DNA of 64,000 nt from Chitinophaga solisilvae (GCF_009928525.1 NZ_JAABOK010000005.1:535553-599552); one strand, 5' to 3'; shown: positions 1-9,597, counted from the stretch's first letter. Numbers and translations are program-made. Notes: generated from the sequence alone by a model not told the origin.

Positions 1-263
1 CTTGTTTGTGAAGCGAATAGTGATGGGGGCTCAACAGGTTTTTTTTATTTGTAGCTAGCTAAAACGTTTTACTACTGTAGTTAAGCTGAACAGTGAATAA
101 AGATGACGTAAGGAGTATTCCAGACAGAAAGAAACCACGACGGAAACCATTTAATATCAAACTGCCTCCTGTGCAATGCAGGGATGCTGTGGTAAAGGGT
201 TTTACCGTGCATTAATGCTCATGTGACTGATCACTTGTAATAATTTAAATTCAAAAGGAAGCT
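1..263 (+). other. Upstream region of the susC-like gene
   Basis: No gene is supported in this stretch. It contains a nested hairpin: AATGCA at 175-180 pairs with TGCATT at 208-213, and inside it GGTAAA at 191-196 pairs with TTTACC at 201-206. No TAnnTTTG box is convincing. AAAAGGAAG lies 6 nt before the ATG at 264 and could serve as a ribosome binding site. The hairpin would sit in the 5' untranslated region if the promoter lies upstream of about 170, but that is inference. Confidence 0.4.
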
Positions 264-3200
264 ATGCGAAGATCACTTCTTCTTGCCACGTTGCTTTTCT
301 TATGCTGTGCTGTTGCTGCATGGGCGCAGGATAAGAAAGCTGTTACGGGAACCGTAAAAGATGAAAAGGGAACACCTTTGCCAGGTGTAACGGTAAAAGA
401 AAAAGGTACAGCCAATGGCGCAATGACCACAGGCGATGGTACCTTTAAAGTTCAGGTAGCTCCCAATGCTACACTGGTACTGTCTTATATCGGATTTATC
501 AACCAGGAAGTGCCGGTAAACGGACAATCCACATTAACCATTACATTAAAAGAGGACAACAAGAACCTGAACGAAGTGGTGGTAACGGCGATGGGTATGA
601 AACGCGAACAGCGTAAACTCGGTTATGCCGTAACTGAACTGAAAGGTGCTGATGTTGCCAAAACAAATGCTATCAACCCGGTGTCCGCATTACAGGGTAA
701 AGTAGCCGGTCTGGATATCTCCGCTGCTGCGGGTGGTCCTGCCGCTGCTCCGCGTATCGTACTCCGTGGCGCCAAATCCCTCAACGGTAAGGATCAGCCG
801 ATCTTCATCATTGATGGTGTGATCTTCGAAAATGATGAAAGTGCTGCCGATGTAAACTTCGGTAACGTACTGAAAAACCTGAACCCGGACGACTATGAAT
901 CAGTAACCGTGCTGAAAGGCGCTGCTGCTACTGCTTTGTATGGTTCCCGTGCTATCAATGGCGCCGTTCTCATCACTACCAAAAAAGGAAGTGTGAGAAA
1001 AGGTATAGGCGTTAGCGTTAGTCAGACTGCCCAAATGGAGAAAGTTTACCGTGGCGCTATCGACCTGCAGAACGAGTTCGGTCAGGGTCAGGATGGTACT
1101 TATAACAACGGCGCAGGCGGGTATAGCTTCGGTTCAAGAATGGACGGCAGCATGGTAAAACTGGCTAACGGTATGGAAGTACCTTATACTCCTAAGCCTA
1201 ACAATGCCAAGGACCTTTACCAGACGGGTAAATATTTCAATACTAACGTTGCCATGGAAGGCGGTAACGATAAGGGAACTTTCCGTTTATCTTACTCCCA
1301 CCTGAATAATAACAGCGTTTCTCCGAACAACGAATTCGGCAGAAATACCTTCGCTTTCCGCGGATCTTCCCAGATATCAAAAGTATTATCTGCGGATGCG
1401 GGCGTAACCTATGCTACTTCCAAAACACAGAACCCGGACCGTCAGGGTGGTGATTACACCAACTACAATATTGGTCGTAAATGGGTATATGTTTATCCAC
1501 GTAACTACGATCCTTCTATCTGGAGCAAGCCTGAAAATTACATCGGAAAGAACGGCGGACGTGCTAACCTCAGCACTAACCCAGGTACTGATTATTTCTA
1601 CCAGATGGCTTTCAACAGCTGGACCCGCAAAGAGTCGCTGATTACCGGTAATTTCTCCCTCACCGCAACTGCTAATGAGTGGCTGAAATTTGTAGGTAAG
1701 GCTAACTTCAGCAATGAGCAAACCACTGACGAGCGTAAGGAAGTAGGCACCGGAGAATTCTTTAAGGGATCTGATGGTTTCTATAGTACTGCAGGTGTGA
1801 ATAAATCACAATATACCTTCACTGGTATGGCGATGATTACACCGAAACTGGGCAAGAAATTCGAAGGTAGCCTGAACCTGGGAGCTGAAACCTGGAACAG
1901 TGGCATCGGTAAACAGTATAATAACCGTACTTCCGGTGGCTTACGTATTCCGTTCCTGTATGATATTAGTAACAGCATTTCTGCTCCAATAGTAAAAAAT
2001 GATCCGCTGCTGCGTAAAGTGATCAATTCCGTATTCTTCGCTGCAAGCCTTTCTTATAACAACGAATTGTTCCTGGATGTTACCGGCCGTAATGACTGGT
2101 CTTCTGCATTGACTTATCCTAAAGGCTCCCGTGGTAAAACAAACAACTCCTATTTTTATCCTTCTGTGAGCGGTGCCTGGGAATTTACACAGACATTCAA
2201 AGGACAGTTGCCTGAGTGGATCAGCTATGGTAAATTACGTGCCTCTTATGCAATGGTAGGTGGTGACCTTGATCCATATCAGATCAATATCGGTTACTAT
2301 ACACCGGAATTATTCCAGGGAGCTGCTTCTGGTAAAGATCTGCCACTGGTAAATATTTATAATTCCCATATCTTACCGAACATGAGCCTGAAGCCTTCCA
2401 TCTCCAAAAGCGTGGAAGTTGGTGCCAATGTTCGTTTCTTCAATAATCGTCTTGGATTTGATGTTGCCTGGTACAGAACCAATATCACCAATCAGATTAT
2501 TAACCTTCCTACCTCCATTGAATCAGGTGTAACATCCGCTTATATTAATGCTGGTAGCATGGTAAACAGAGGTATCGAAATCCTGATTAACGGTACACCG
2601 ATTCAGAATAAGAACTTTACCTGGGATGTAAGTTTGAATGGAAGCCGTAATAAGAACAAGATAGTTGAGTTGGCGCCAGGCGTGGACAAACTGGAACTGA
2701 ACGAAGACCAGGGTGTCAAAGCACTGGCTACTGTTGGCGGAAGTTATGGTGATCTGGTTTCTGACTATGCCTACACAAGAGATGCTAATGGACGTCCGTT
2801 GATCTCAATTGGCGGCAGTGATTTCCCTTATGTATACAAACGCGGTTATGCAGTGATAGGTAATATCATGCCTGACTTCAACCTCGGTCTGCAGAATAAC
2901 TTTACCTATAAGAACTGGAACCTGGGCGTATTGATCCAGGCGCGTATCGGCGGCGACTTCTTCTCTGCTTCCCATCAGTATGGTACTGGTCGTGGTAACA
3001 CTGCGAACACCCTGGATGGTCGTGATACTGAGCACGGTGGTATCACCTACACAGATGCTTCCGGTAAAGTACGCAACGATGGTATGATTCCTGAAGGCGT
3101 ATTCCAGCCAGGCACCAAAGTTAAAGTTAATGGTACTGAAGTAGTACTGGATGGTATGACTTATCGCGATGCATATGACAAAGGTTATGTGAAACCAATG

Positions 3201-3515
3201 ACTCCGCTGCAGTACTATGGTATGATCGGCGACTGGGGCGTTGGTATCCGCGAGGCTTCTGTATTTGACGCTTCCTATGTGGCATTGCGTGAAGTATCGC
3301 TCGGTTACTCCCTGCCTTCTTCCATCATTGACCGCTGGAAACTGACCAGCCTGCGCGTATCAGTGGTAGGCCGTAACCTGGGTTACCTGTTCAACAATCT
3401 GCCTAACCACATCAATCCGGAAGCAGTTCGTAACAACAAAACTTCTGCCTTCTCTGAATATGGTGCCGTACCATTTGTACGTAATATGGGTATAACTGTA
3501 CAGGTAGGATTCTAA
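264..3515 (+). CDS. SusC/RagA-family TonB-dependent outer-membrane receptor
   Basis: This is a 1083-residue outer-membrane TonB-dependent transporter of the SusC type, which imports oligomeric nutrients with a partner SusD lipoprotein. A signal peptide ends near AWAQ (residue 22). It is followed by a CarboxypepD_reg-like beta-sandwich (about 25-100, motif VTGTVKDEKGTPLPGVTV), then the plug domain (about 115-240, with LRGAKSLNGKDQPIFIIDG and TVLKGAAATALYGSRAINGAV), then a long beta-barrel ending in the typical aromatic terminus (VQVGF). Length fits the family. The SusD partner starts 22 bp downstream. No glycoside hydrolase, sulfatase or sigma factor is adjacent, so the substrate cannot be named. 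Start ATG is preceded by AAAAGGAAGCT. Confidence 0.95.
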   Translation: MRRSLLLATLLFLCCAVAAWAQDKKAVTGTVKDEKGTPLPGVTVKEKGTANGAMTTGDGTFKVQVAPNATLVLSYIGFINQEVPVNGQSTLTITLKEDNKNLNEVVVTAMGMKREQRKLGYAVTELKGADVAKTNAINPVSALQGKVAGLDISAAAGGPAAAPRIVLRGAKSLNGKDQPIFIIDGVIFENDESAADVNFGNVLKNLNPDDYESVTVLKGAAATALYGSRAINGAVLITTKKGSVRKGIGVSVSQTAQMEKVYRGAIDLQNEFGQGQDGTYNNGAGGYSFGSRMDGSMVKLANGMEVPYTPKPNNAKDLYQTGKYFNTNVAMEGGNDKGTFRLSYSHLNNNSVSPNNEFGRNTFAFRGSSQISKVLSADAGVTYATSKTQNPDRQGGDYTNYNIGRKWVYVYPRNYDPSIWSKPENYIGKNGGRANLSTNPGTDYFYQMAFNSWTRKESLITGNFSLTATANEWLKFVGKANFSNEQTTDERKEVGTGEFFKGSDGFYSTAGVNKSQYTFTGMAMITPKLGKKFEGSLNLGAETWNSGIGKQYNNRTSGGLRIPFLYDISNSISAPIVKNDPLLRKVINSVFFAASLSYNNELFLDVTGRNDWSSALTYPKGSRGKTNNSYFYPSVSGAWEFTQTFKGQLPEWISYGKLRASYAMVGGDLDPYQINIGYYTPELFQGAASGKDLPLVNIYNSHILPNMSLKPSISKSVEVGANVRFFNNRLGFDVAWYRTNITNQIINLPTSIESGVTSAYINAGSMVNRGIEILINGTPIQNKNFTWDVSLNGSRNKNKIVELAPGVDKLELNEDQGVKALATVGGSYGDLVSDYAYTRDANGRPLISIGGSDFPYVYKRGYAVIGNIMPDFNLGLQNNFTYKNWNLGVLIQARIGGDFFSASHQYGTGRGNTANTLDGRDTEHGGITYTDASGKVRNDGMIPEGVFQPGTKVKVNGTEVVLDGMTYRDAYDKGYVKPMTPLQYYGMIGDWGVGIREASVFDASYVALREVSLGYSLPSSIIDRWKLTSLRVSVVGRNLGYLFNNLPNHINPEAVRNNKTSAFSEYGAVPFVRNMGITVQVGF

Positions 3516-3536
3516 TAACCGCTCAACAACAAAAAC

Positions 3537-5249
3537 ATGAAAATGAAAGCTGTAAATAAATGGGGTATAGGTGTAGCTGTTGCCGGTATGTTCCTGAGCT
3601 CCTGCACCAAAAACTTTGCAGATCTTAATACAAGTCCTGTTATCAGTCAGGATGCACCGCCTGAACTGCTTTTTACACAGTCTGCGAAAAGCGTTGTAGA
3701 CCGTGATTTTGATTGGTTCTATGACTGTTACTCTTATCAGCTGCAATGGATGCAGTTTGGTACAGCAGCGCCTGGGTCTTCTGCCACCGGCCTCTTTAGT
3801 CCTAACAACACCAATAATTTTTATCAGGGATTCTATAAAGATATTGCCCGGAACCTGGTAGAAATTGAGGCAATGGTCAATAATAAGCCGGAGAGCGATC
3901 GCGCTGCTTATGCTAACGTGGTTGCAATTGCTAAAATTCTGAAAGTTTATGGCGCATGGAGAGTTTCTGATGCAAATGGAAGTATTCCATATTCCGAAGC
4001 ACTCAAAGCACGGGAGAACCAGAATTTTACGCCTGTTTATGATACCCAGGAAAAGATGTTTGACGCATGGGATAAAGAATTGAAAGAGGCAGTTGCAGTG
4101 CTGGGTAAAAAACTCGGCAGTCAGGCTGGTTTAGGTACCGGGGATATTTTTTATTCCGGTAAAGCTGATAAATGGATCGCTGCAGGAAACGTACTTCGTA
4201 TGAAGATCGCTATGCGCCTTCTGAAAAGAGCTCCGGAGAAAACAGCTGCCATTGTAAAGGAAGTTGTAGCCAACGCTGACGCTGGTTTGTTTAAGAGCAA
4301 TGCTGATGAATGGAAATTTATCTCTGCTGATAACAACTTTGCCCGTGGTGGTAACTGGAATATGGATAACAGCCCGCTTTCTGCGAGCCAGAACATGCTG
4401 AATTACATGTATGACAACAAAGATCCGCGCCTCGGATTGTTCTTTGAGAAGAACAGTTACACGCCGGAACTGGTTGACAGTCTGAAGAATGGTGGAGTGT
4501 TCCCGGCTACTGCTACGTATAACCCACGCCGCTATTTCGGGTTGCCTTCCAACCCGGATAAAAGAGCTGACAAAAACCTGGCATCCATATTTGAGCGTAA
4601 GCAGTATACAATGAAGTTCAACGGTACAAATGTTGATGTAACTATTGACACTGTTTCCCGTGTACAACATCGTCTCTTCAACCTCGATGCGGAAAACGGC
4701 GGCGCCAACGGAGCCCGTTATACCCAGCCAATTCTGACATATGCTGAACAATGTTTCATGATGGCTGAACTGGTTGTACGTGGTCTGATCTCCGGTGATG
4801 CTAAAACCTACTATGAAAGTGGTGTTAAAGCATCTATCCAGGCTTATGACGATATGGGAAGAGAAGCCAAGATCCGCGACTACGCTGCATTAGATAACGC
4901 GGCAGTTGCTGCCTATATCGCATCTCCTGCCATTGCATTCACCGGCTCTCAGGATGTATTACTGGAAAAAATCAACATCCAGAACTTCCTGAACCACTTC
5001 AAATCTCCATGGGAAGCATGGGGCGCCTGGAAACGTACCGGCATTCCTAAAGTCAACGGTATCCTGGCATTCGAACAGAACACCGTGTCCGGCGTACCTG
5101 TTGAAGTTCCCCGCAGATGGCAGCTGCCACAGCCTACCATCGCCAACCAGACAAACTGGAGAAATGCGATCGAAGAAATGAAGAAAACAGGTGAATACGG
5201 TACCAACGATAACGACTTCACCGGTCGCGTATGGTGGGACAAAAAATAG
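3537..5249 (+). CDS. SusD/RagB-family nutrient-binding lipoprotein (SusD-like group 2)
   Basis: This 570-residue surface lipoprotein should cap the upstream SusC-like barrel and bind the substrate. The N-terminus is a lipoprotein signal with lipobox LSSC (cysteine near residue 23), followed by TKNFADLNTSP, typical of the SusD/RagB group annotated as SusD-like 2. The rest is the expected alpha-helical TPR-like fold by length and family. It lies 22 bp after susC on the same strand, so the two are almost certainly cotranscribed. Transcription probably ends at the strong hairpin downstream (core 5294-5325), which also serves mutS from the other side. Confidence 0.92.
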   Translation: MKMKAVNKWGIGVAVAGMFLSSCTKNFADLNTSPVISQDAPPELLFTQSAKSVVDRDFDWFYDCYSYQLQWMQFGTAAPGSSATGLFSPNNTNNFYQGFYKDIARNLVEIEAMVNNKPESDRAAYANVVAIAKILKVYGAWRVSDANGSIPYSEALKARENQNFTPVYDTQEKMFDAWDKELKEAVAVLGKKLGSQAGLGTGDIFYSGKADKWIAAGNVLRMKIAMRLLKRAPEKTAAIVKEVVANADAGLFKSNADEWKFISADNNFARGGNWNMDNSPLSASQNMLNYMYDNKDPRLGLFFEKNSYTPELVDSLKNGGVFPATATYNPRRYFGLPSNPDKRADKNLASIFERKQYTMKFNGTNVDVTIDTVSRVQHRLFNLDAENGGANGARYTQPILTYAEQCFMMAELVVRGLISGDAKTYYESGVKASIQAYDDMGREAKIRDYAALDNAAVAAYIASPAIAFTGSQDVLLEKINIQNFLNHFKSPWEAWGAWKRTGIPKVNGILAFEQNTVSGVPVEVPRRWQLPQPTIANQTNWRNAIEEMKKTGEYGTNDNDFTGRVWWDKK

Positions 5250-5259
5250 ATTCATGTAG

Positions 5260-5356
5260 TTATTTAATTAATTGAGATTTATATCCAAAAGAAAAAGCCC
5301 TCTGAACTGTTCAGAGGGCTTTTTCTTTTGGATATAAATCTCAATTAGTTAAATAA
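5260..5356. terminator. Long palindrome and bidirectional terminator between susD and mutS
   Basis: A nearly perfect 97-bp inverted repeat fills the gap between two convergent genes. The GC-rich centre (AAAAAGCCCTCTGAAC facing its complement, followed by CTTTTTC) is a bidirectional intrinsic terminator. The symmetry continues far beyond it through TTTGGATATAAATCTCAATTA, with one mismatch between the arms. The outer arms resemble the AT-rich arms of the other palindromes in the window, but the core differs and lacks GCGAAGAT. Confidence 0.85.
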
Positions 5357-5362
5357 TCACAT

Positions 5363-7972
5363 TCAGTTGATCATCTCTTTTATTTCGCTGAGTTTGAGCA
5401 GGGCTTCAACAGGTGTGAGCCGGTTGATGTCTACGTGATCCAGTTTTTCCCTGATTTGCTGGAAGGTGTCGCTGTGAGCATCAAAAATATTGAGCTGCAG
5501 CTTCTGGGTGGCGGTGGCGATGTTTTTGATGTTTTTCTGCAGCGGCGCATCAATGTGTTTTTCTTCCAGGTTGGCCAGCACTTCGTTGGCACGGTTAATC
5601 AGTTCCGGTGGCATACCGGCCATGCGGGCTACGTGAATACCAAAGCTGTGGCGGCTGCCGCCGGGGGCGAGCTTGCGCAGGAAGATGATCTTATTGCCTG
5701 ATTCCATATTGGTGATATGGAAGTTCTTTACGCGTTCGTGTTTGTTTTCCAGTTCATTCAGTTCATGGTAGTGCGTGGCAAACAGGGTTTTCGGGCGGTG
5801 CTCCGTCATGTCGTGGAGGTATTCCACTATACTCCATGCGATGGAGATACCGTCGTAAGTGCTGGTGCCGCGGCCTATTTCATCGAGTATCACCAGGCTC
5901 CGGGGAGTGATGGTATTGATGATGCTGGCAGTTTCGTTCATCTCTACCATGAAGGTGGATTCGCCTCCGCTCAGGTTGTCGGATGCTCCCACGCGGGTGA
6001 ATATTTTGTCTGTCAGCCCGATTTCCGCGCTGCCAGCGGGTACAAAGCTACCCATATGGGCCATAAGGGTGATGAGGGCTGTTTGCCGCAGCAGGGCGGA
6101 CTTACCGCTCATATTAGGTCCGGTGAGGATGATGATCTGCTGCTTGTCTTTGTCGAGCTGCATATCATTGGCCACATAGGATTCCCCCGGAGGCAGTCCC
6201 CTTTCTATAACCGGATGGCGTCCTTCGGTGATGTTCATGGCGAAGCCGTCGTTAATTACCGGGCGGCGGTACCTGTATTGCATGGCGTTGTGGGCAAAGC
6301 AAAGGAGGCAGTCTATTCTGGCAAATATCTGTGCATCCTGCTGTACCGGCTCAATGAAGGGTTGCAGGGCAAGCAGCAGCTCGTCGAACAGTTTTGTTTC
6401 CAGCGCCAGGATTTTATCTTCTGCGCCTACAATTTTTTCTTCGTATTCTTTCAGTTCCGGTGTGATGTAACGTTCGGCGTTGGCCAGTGTCTGTTTGCGT
6501 ATCCAGGTGTCCGGTACTTTATTTTTGTGGGTGTTGGTTACTTCCAGGTAGTAGCCGAACACATTGTTGAATGCTATTTTCAGGGATGGGATGCCGGTGG
6601 CTTCCGATTCTTTCTGCTGTATCTGCAGCAGGTAGTCCTTTCCTTTGGTGGCGATGCCGCGCAGTTCATCCAGTTCTGCATTTACGCCTTCGCGGATAAC
6701 GCCGCCCTTGTTAACCAGTACCGGCGGGTTTTCCATGACTTCGTTCAGTATCCGGTCGAGGATAGGGGGGCAGGCGTTCAGCTTTTCGTTGAGGCGTAAC
6801 AGGTAGTTGTTTGCGGTGGCGGAAAGCAGTTCCTGTACGGCCTGTACCTGTTGCAGGGAACGGGCCAGCTGCATCACTTCGCGGGGATTGATCTTGCGCA
6901 GGGGTATTTTGGATACCAGCCTTTCCAGGTCCCCTGTTTGTTTCAGGTGGTGCTGAAGGGATTTAAAGAGGTCGGTTTCTTTAATGAAATATTCCACGGT
7001 GTCCAGGCGCTCATTGATCTGGAGTATGTCGCGCAGGGGGAATACCAGCCAGCGTTTGAGCAGGCGGGCGCCCATTGGGGTAACGGTGTTGTCCAGTACC
7101 TTGAGCAGGGTATGACCGTTTTCCACGCTGCTGTGCAGGAGTTCCAGGTTGCGCACGGTGAAGCGGTCCATCCAGAGGAAGTCTTGCTGATCAATGCGTT
7201 GTATGCCGGTAATATGCTGCAGATGCGGATGTTCGGTATCCTTCAGGTAGTGCATGGTAGCGCCGGCTGCGATGATGGCGGCGTTCATGCCTTCTATCCC
7301 GAATCCTTTCAGGGAGTGGGTCTGAAAGTGCTTGAGCAGTATTTCTTCGGCGTAGGAGGTGGTAAATATCCACTCATCCAGGTTATAGGTATAGAATTTT
7401 GCGCCGAAGGTGGCCTTGAAATGTTTCTGCTGCTGTCTGGCGAACACCACTTCTGCAGGGCGGAAGCTCTGCAGAAGTTTATCCACATATTCCGTGCTGC
7501 CTTCTGCGATGATGAATTCGCCGGTGGAAATATCCAGGAAGGATACACCGGTGATGTCCTGGCCGAAATGAACGGCGGCGAGGAAGTTGTTGCTGGCGTT
7601 TTCCAGCAGTTTATCGTTGACGGCTACGCCGGGTGTCACCATTTCGGTTACGCCCCGTTTTACGATGCCTTTTACTGATTTTGGATCTTCCAGCTGGTCG
7701 CAAACCGCCACCCTGTATCCTGCTTTTACCAGTTTGTGCAGGTAGGTGTCGAGCGAGTGGTGGGGAAACCCCGCCAGTTCAACATATGCGGCGGTGCCAT
7801 TGGCTCTTTTTGTCAATACTATGCCCAGTACTCTGGACGCGATCACAGCGTCTTCACCGAAGGTTTCATAGAAATCACCGACACGGAACAACAGGATTGC
7901 ATCAGGGTATTTATCTTTTATTGCCTTATGCTGCTGCATAAGTGGCGTTTCTTCCGATTTACTTTTTGCCAT
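5363..7972 (-). CDS. mutS: DNA mismatch repair protein MutS
   Basis: This 869-residue protein recognises mismatches and starts methyl-independent mismatch repair. The N-terminal mismatch-binding domain carries the GDFYETF motif (the Phe-X-Glu wedge, near residue 33). Core, lever and clamp domains follow. The C-terminal ABC-type ATPase has Walker A GPNMSGKSALLRQ, the signature LSGGEST and Walker B VILDEIGRGTSTYDG. The full family length is present. It is divergent from the trmH-type gene and convergent with susD. Its -7 box TATATTTG (7977-7984, minus strand) ends only 4 nt before the ATG, so the mRNA is probably leaderless. Confidence 0.98.
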   Translation of the reverse strand: MAKSKSEETPLMQQHKAIKDKYPDAILLFRVGDFYETFGEDAVIASRVLGIVLTKRANGTAAYVELAGFPHHSLDTYLHKLVKAGYRVAVCDQLEDPKSVKGIVKRGVTEMVTPGVAVNDKLLENASNNFLAAVHFGQDITGVSFLDISTGEFIIAEGSTEYVDKLLQSFRPAEVVFARQQQKHFKATFGAKFYTYNLDEWIFTTSYAEEILLKHFQTHSLKGFGIEGMNAAIIAAGATMHYLKDTEHPHLQHITGIQRIDQQDFLWMDRFTVRNLELLHSSVENGHTLLKVLDNTVTPMGARLLKRWLVFPLRDILQINERLDTVEYFIKETDLFKSLQHHLKQTGDLERLVSKIPLRKINPREVMQLARSLQQVQAVQELLSATANNYLLRLNEKLNACPPILDRILNEVMENPPVLVNKGGVIREGVNAELDELRGIATKGKDYLLQIQQKESEATGIPSLKIAFNNVFGYYLEVTNTHKNKVPDTWIRKQTLANAERYITPELKEYEEKIVGAEDKILALETKLFDELLLALQPFIEPVQQDAQIFARIDCLLCFAHNAMQYRYRRPVINDGFAMNITEGRHPVIERGLPPGESYVANDMQLDKDKQQIIILTGPNMSGKSALLRQTALITLMAHMGSFVPAGSAEIGLTDKIFTRVGASDNLSGGESTFMVEMNETASIINTITPRSLVILDEIGRGTSTYDGISIAWSIVEYLHDMTEHRPKTLFATHYHELNELENKHERVKNFHITNMESGNKIIFLRKLAPGGSRHSFGIHVARMAGMPPELINRANEVLANLEEKHIDAPLQKNIKNIATATQKLQLNIFDAHSDTFQQIREKLDHVDINRLTPVEALLKLSEIKEMIN

Positions 7973-7976
7973 GCCG

Positions 7977-7984
7977 CAAATATA
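7977..7984 (-). promoter_or_regulatory. -7 promoter box of mutS
   Basis: On the minus strand TATATTTG matches the Bacteroidota -7 consensus TAnnTTTG exactly. Four bases (CGGC) separate it from the mutS ATG, which would place the transcription start at or next to the start codon. I see no good -33 TTTG/TTG element at the usual distance. Confidence 0.6.
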
Positions 7985-8004
7985 TAAAACTCAGCTGATC
8001 CGGT

Positions 8005-8012
8005 TATCTTTG
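8005..8012 (+). promoter_or_regulatory. -7 promoter box of the TrmH-type methyltransferase gene
   Basis: TATCTTTG matches TAnnTTTG and lies 6 nt before the ATG at 8019. It fixes that ATG as the start, because the longer open frame beginning at 7971 would run through the promoter. No clear -33 element is visible. Confidence 0.6.
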
Positions 8013-8018
8013 CAGATC

Positions 8019-8555
8019 ATGAGAAAATTAAGCATGGATGAACTGGGCCGTAAAACGGTCGATGAGTTCAAGGCAGCAGATAAAACGCCGGTAGTGCTGG
8101 TACTGGATAACATACGCAGTATGCATAATGTGGGTTCGGTATTCCGCACGGCTGATGCATTTTTACTCCAGGGGCTGGTGTTATGCGGTTATACGCCTGT
8201 GCCTCCGCACAGGGATATTAATAAAACGGCGCTGGGCGCCACCGAAACGGTAGAATGGCAGTATTTCCCCACCACCATGGAGGCAGTACTGGCCCTGAAG
8301 GCTGCGGGCTACCGCATTCTGACGATAGAGCAGGCCATTGGCAGTACAATGCTGGATGCCTTTATGCCCCCGTCAGATCAGCCGCTGGCGCTGGTTTTCG
8401 GGAATGAAGTCAGCGGAGTGGATCAGGAAGTCATGAAAATAGCTGATGGCTGTATCGAAATTCCGCAGTCAGGTATGAAACATTCCCTGAATGTATCTGT
8501 CAGCACCGGTATCATAGTTTGGGATATCTTTGTAAAACTGCGTGCTGCCAGGTAG
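8019..8555 (+). CDS. TrmH/SpoU-family RNA 2'-O-methyltransferase
   Basis: This 178-residue SpoU-type methyltransferase should transfer a methyl group from S-adenosylmethionine to a ribose 2'-hydroxyl in tRNA or rRNA. The three SpoU motifs are visible: motif 1 LDNIRSMHNVGSVFRTADAF, motif 2 LALVFGNEVSGVDQEV, and motif 3 IPQSGMKHSLNVSVSTGI, which together build the trefoil-knot cofactor site. It is short and lacks an N-terminal RNA-binding extension, as in the small TrmH/TrmL-like members, so the target nucleotide cannot be assigned. I use the ATG at 8019 because the -7 box ends at 8012. Confidence 0.9.
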   Translation: MRKLSMDELGRKTVDEFKAADKTPVVLVLDNIRSMHNVGSVFRTADAFLLQGLVLCGYTPVPPHRDINKTALGATETVEWQYFPTTMEAVLALKAAGYRILTIEQAIGSTMLDAFMPPSDQPLALVFGNEVSGVDQEVMKIADGCIEIPQSGMKHSLNVSVSTGIIVWDIFVKLRAAR

Positions 8556-8590
8556 CCGTTTATATTATCGTATTCAATAAAGCGCAACAT

Positions 8591-9457
8591 ATGTTGACCA
8601 CTATTAATAAGTATCTTTCGCTGGTGAAGTTCGCCCACACGATTTTCGCCATGCCTTTTGCCCTGACGGGATTTTTCATGGCTACCACCCTGGGCGGCGG
8701 CCATTTCAGCTGGCGGCTGTTTGTGCTGGTGATCCTGTGCATGGTCTTTGCGCGCAGCGCGGCCATGGCTTTCAACCGCTGGCTGGATGTAGATATCGAT
8801 AAACTGAATCCGCGTACCGCCAAAAGGGAAATCCCTGCCGGTGTTATATCTCCGAGGAATGCCATGTTCTTTATCCTGATCAACGTGATGTTGTTTGTGC
8901 TGACCACCTGGTTTATCAATCCGGTATGCTTCTTCCTGTCGCCGGTGGCGCTGATAGTAGTACTGGGATATAGCTTTACCAAGCGTTTCACGCCGCTTTG
9001 TCACCTGGTACTGGGCGTGGGCCTGTCGCTGGCCCCAATCGGGGCTTACCTGGCAGTAACAGGCGAATTTGCCCTGCTGCCGGTACTGGTATCGGTACTG
9101 GTACTGTGCTGGGTTTCCGGCTTCGATATTATCTACTCTTTACAGGACGAGGACTTTGACAAATCCCAGCGCCTGAATTCTATTCCTGCCTGGCTGGGCC
9201 TTTCAGGAGCGCTGCGCTTTTCTGAACTGCTGCATGTTATAGCTGCCGCCCTGGTTATCACCATCGGACTGGCCGGCCACTTCCACTGGATTTACTGGAT
9301 CGGCGCAGCAGTATTCATCGTGATGCTGATTTCCCAGCACCTCCTGGTAAAACCACATGACCTGAGCCGGGTGAATATTATGTTTATGACCACGAATGGT
9401 ATTGCCAGCGTGGTGTTTGCAGTGTTTGCAATAGCGGACATGCTCATCTTTATCTGA
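8591..9457 (+). CDS. UbiA-family polyprenyltransferase (MqnP-like)
   Basis: This 288-residue polytopic membrane protein prenylates an aromatic ring precursor of a quinone. The first Asp-rich motif, NRWLDVDID (residues 62-70), continues into LNPRTAKREIPAG. The second, SLQDEDFDKSQRLNSIP, lies near residue 185; both bind the Mg-diphosphate of the isoprenoid donor. Hydrophobic segments fill the rest, as expected for a nine-helix UbiA fold. The sequence style is that of the UbiA-like group often assigned to menaquinone synthesis by the futalosine route (MqnP), but no mqn genes are in the window to confirm this. Start ATG at 8591 is 35 bp after the methyltransferase gene. Confidence 0.85.
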   Translation: MLTTINKYLSLVKFAHTIFAMPFALTGFFMATTLGGGHFSWRLFVLVILCMVFARSAAMAFNRWLDVDIDKLNPRTAKREIPAGVISPRNAMFFILINVMLFVLTTWFINPVCFFLSPVALIVVLGYSFTKRFTPLCHLVLGVGLSLAPIGAYLAVTGEFALLPVLVSVLVLCWVSGFDIIYSLQDEDFDKSQRLNSIPAWLGLSGALRFSELLHVIAAALVITIGLAGHFHWIYWIGAAVFIVMLISQHLLVKPHDLSRVNIMFMTTNGIASVVFAVFAIADMLIFI

Positions 9458-9590
9458 TATTTGTTTATTTGATATTTGATTATTTAAATACAGCGGAGAT
9501 CTTTACGAATGTCTCCGCTGTATTTTTAAATGTCAGACATCAATCAGCAAAACGAAATAATATCTCAAATAAACAAATAATAAAATAACC
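9458..9590. repeat. Palindromic intergenic element (GCGGAGAT core) between ubiA-type gene and ruvX
   Basis: The centre is a perfect 14-bp stem, AAATACAGCGGAGA at 9486-9499 with its complement at 9512-9525, followed by TTTTT-rich sequence that could terminate transcription. The flanks are degenerate heptamer-like repeats (ATTTGTT, ATTTGAT, TATTTAA on the left; complementary TCAAATA-type repeats on the right around 9560-9590) and pair only partly. Its core motif ACAGCGGAGAT is shared with the elements at 35530 and 47120. Confidence 0.7.
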
Positions 9591-9597
9591 AAATATT

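Noticed and set aside
5717..6799. A 360-codon open frame on the plus strand inside mutS, with others at 6851-7678
   Set aside because: They lie fully antisense to a complete, motif-rich mutS; the translated sequences show no domain and have the composition expected of a GC-rich gene read backwards.
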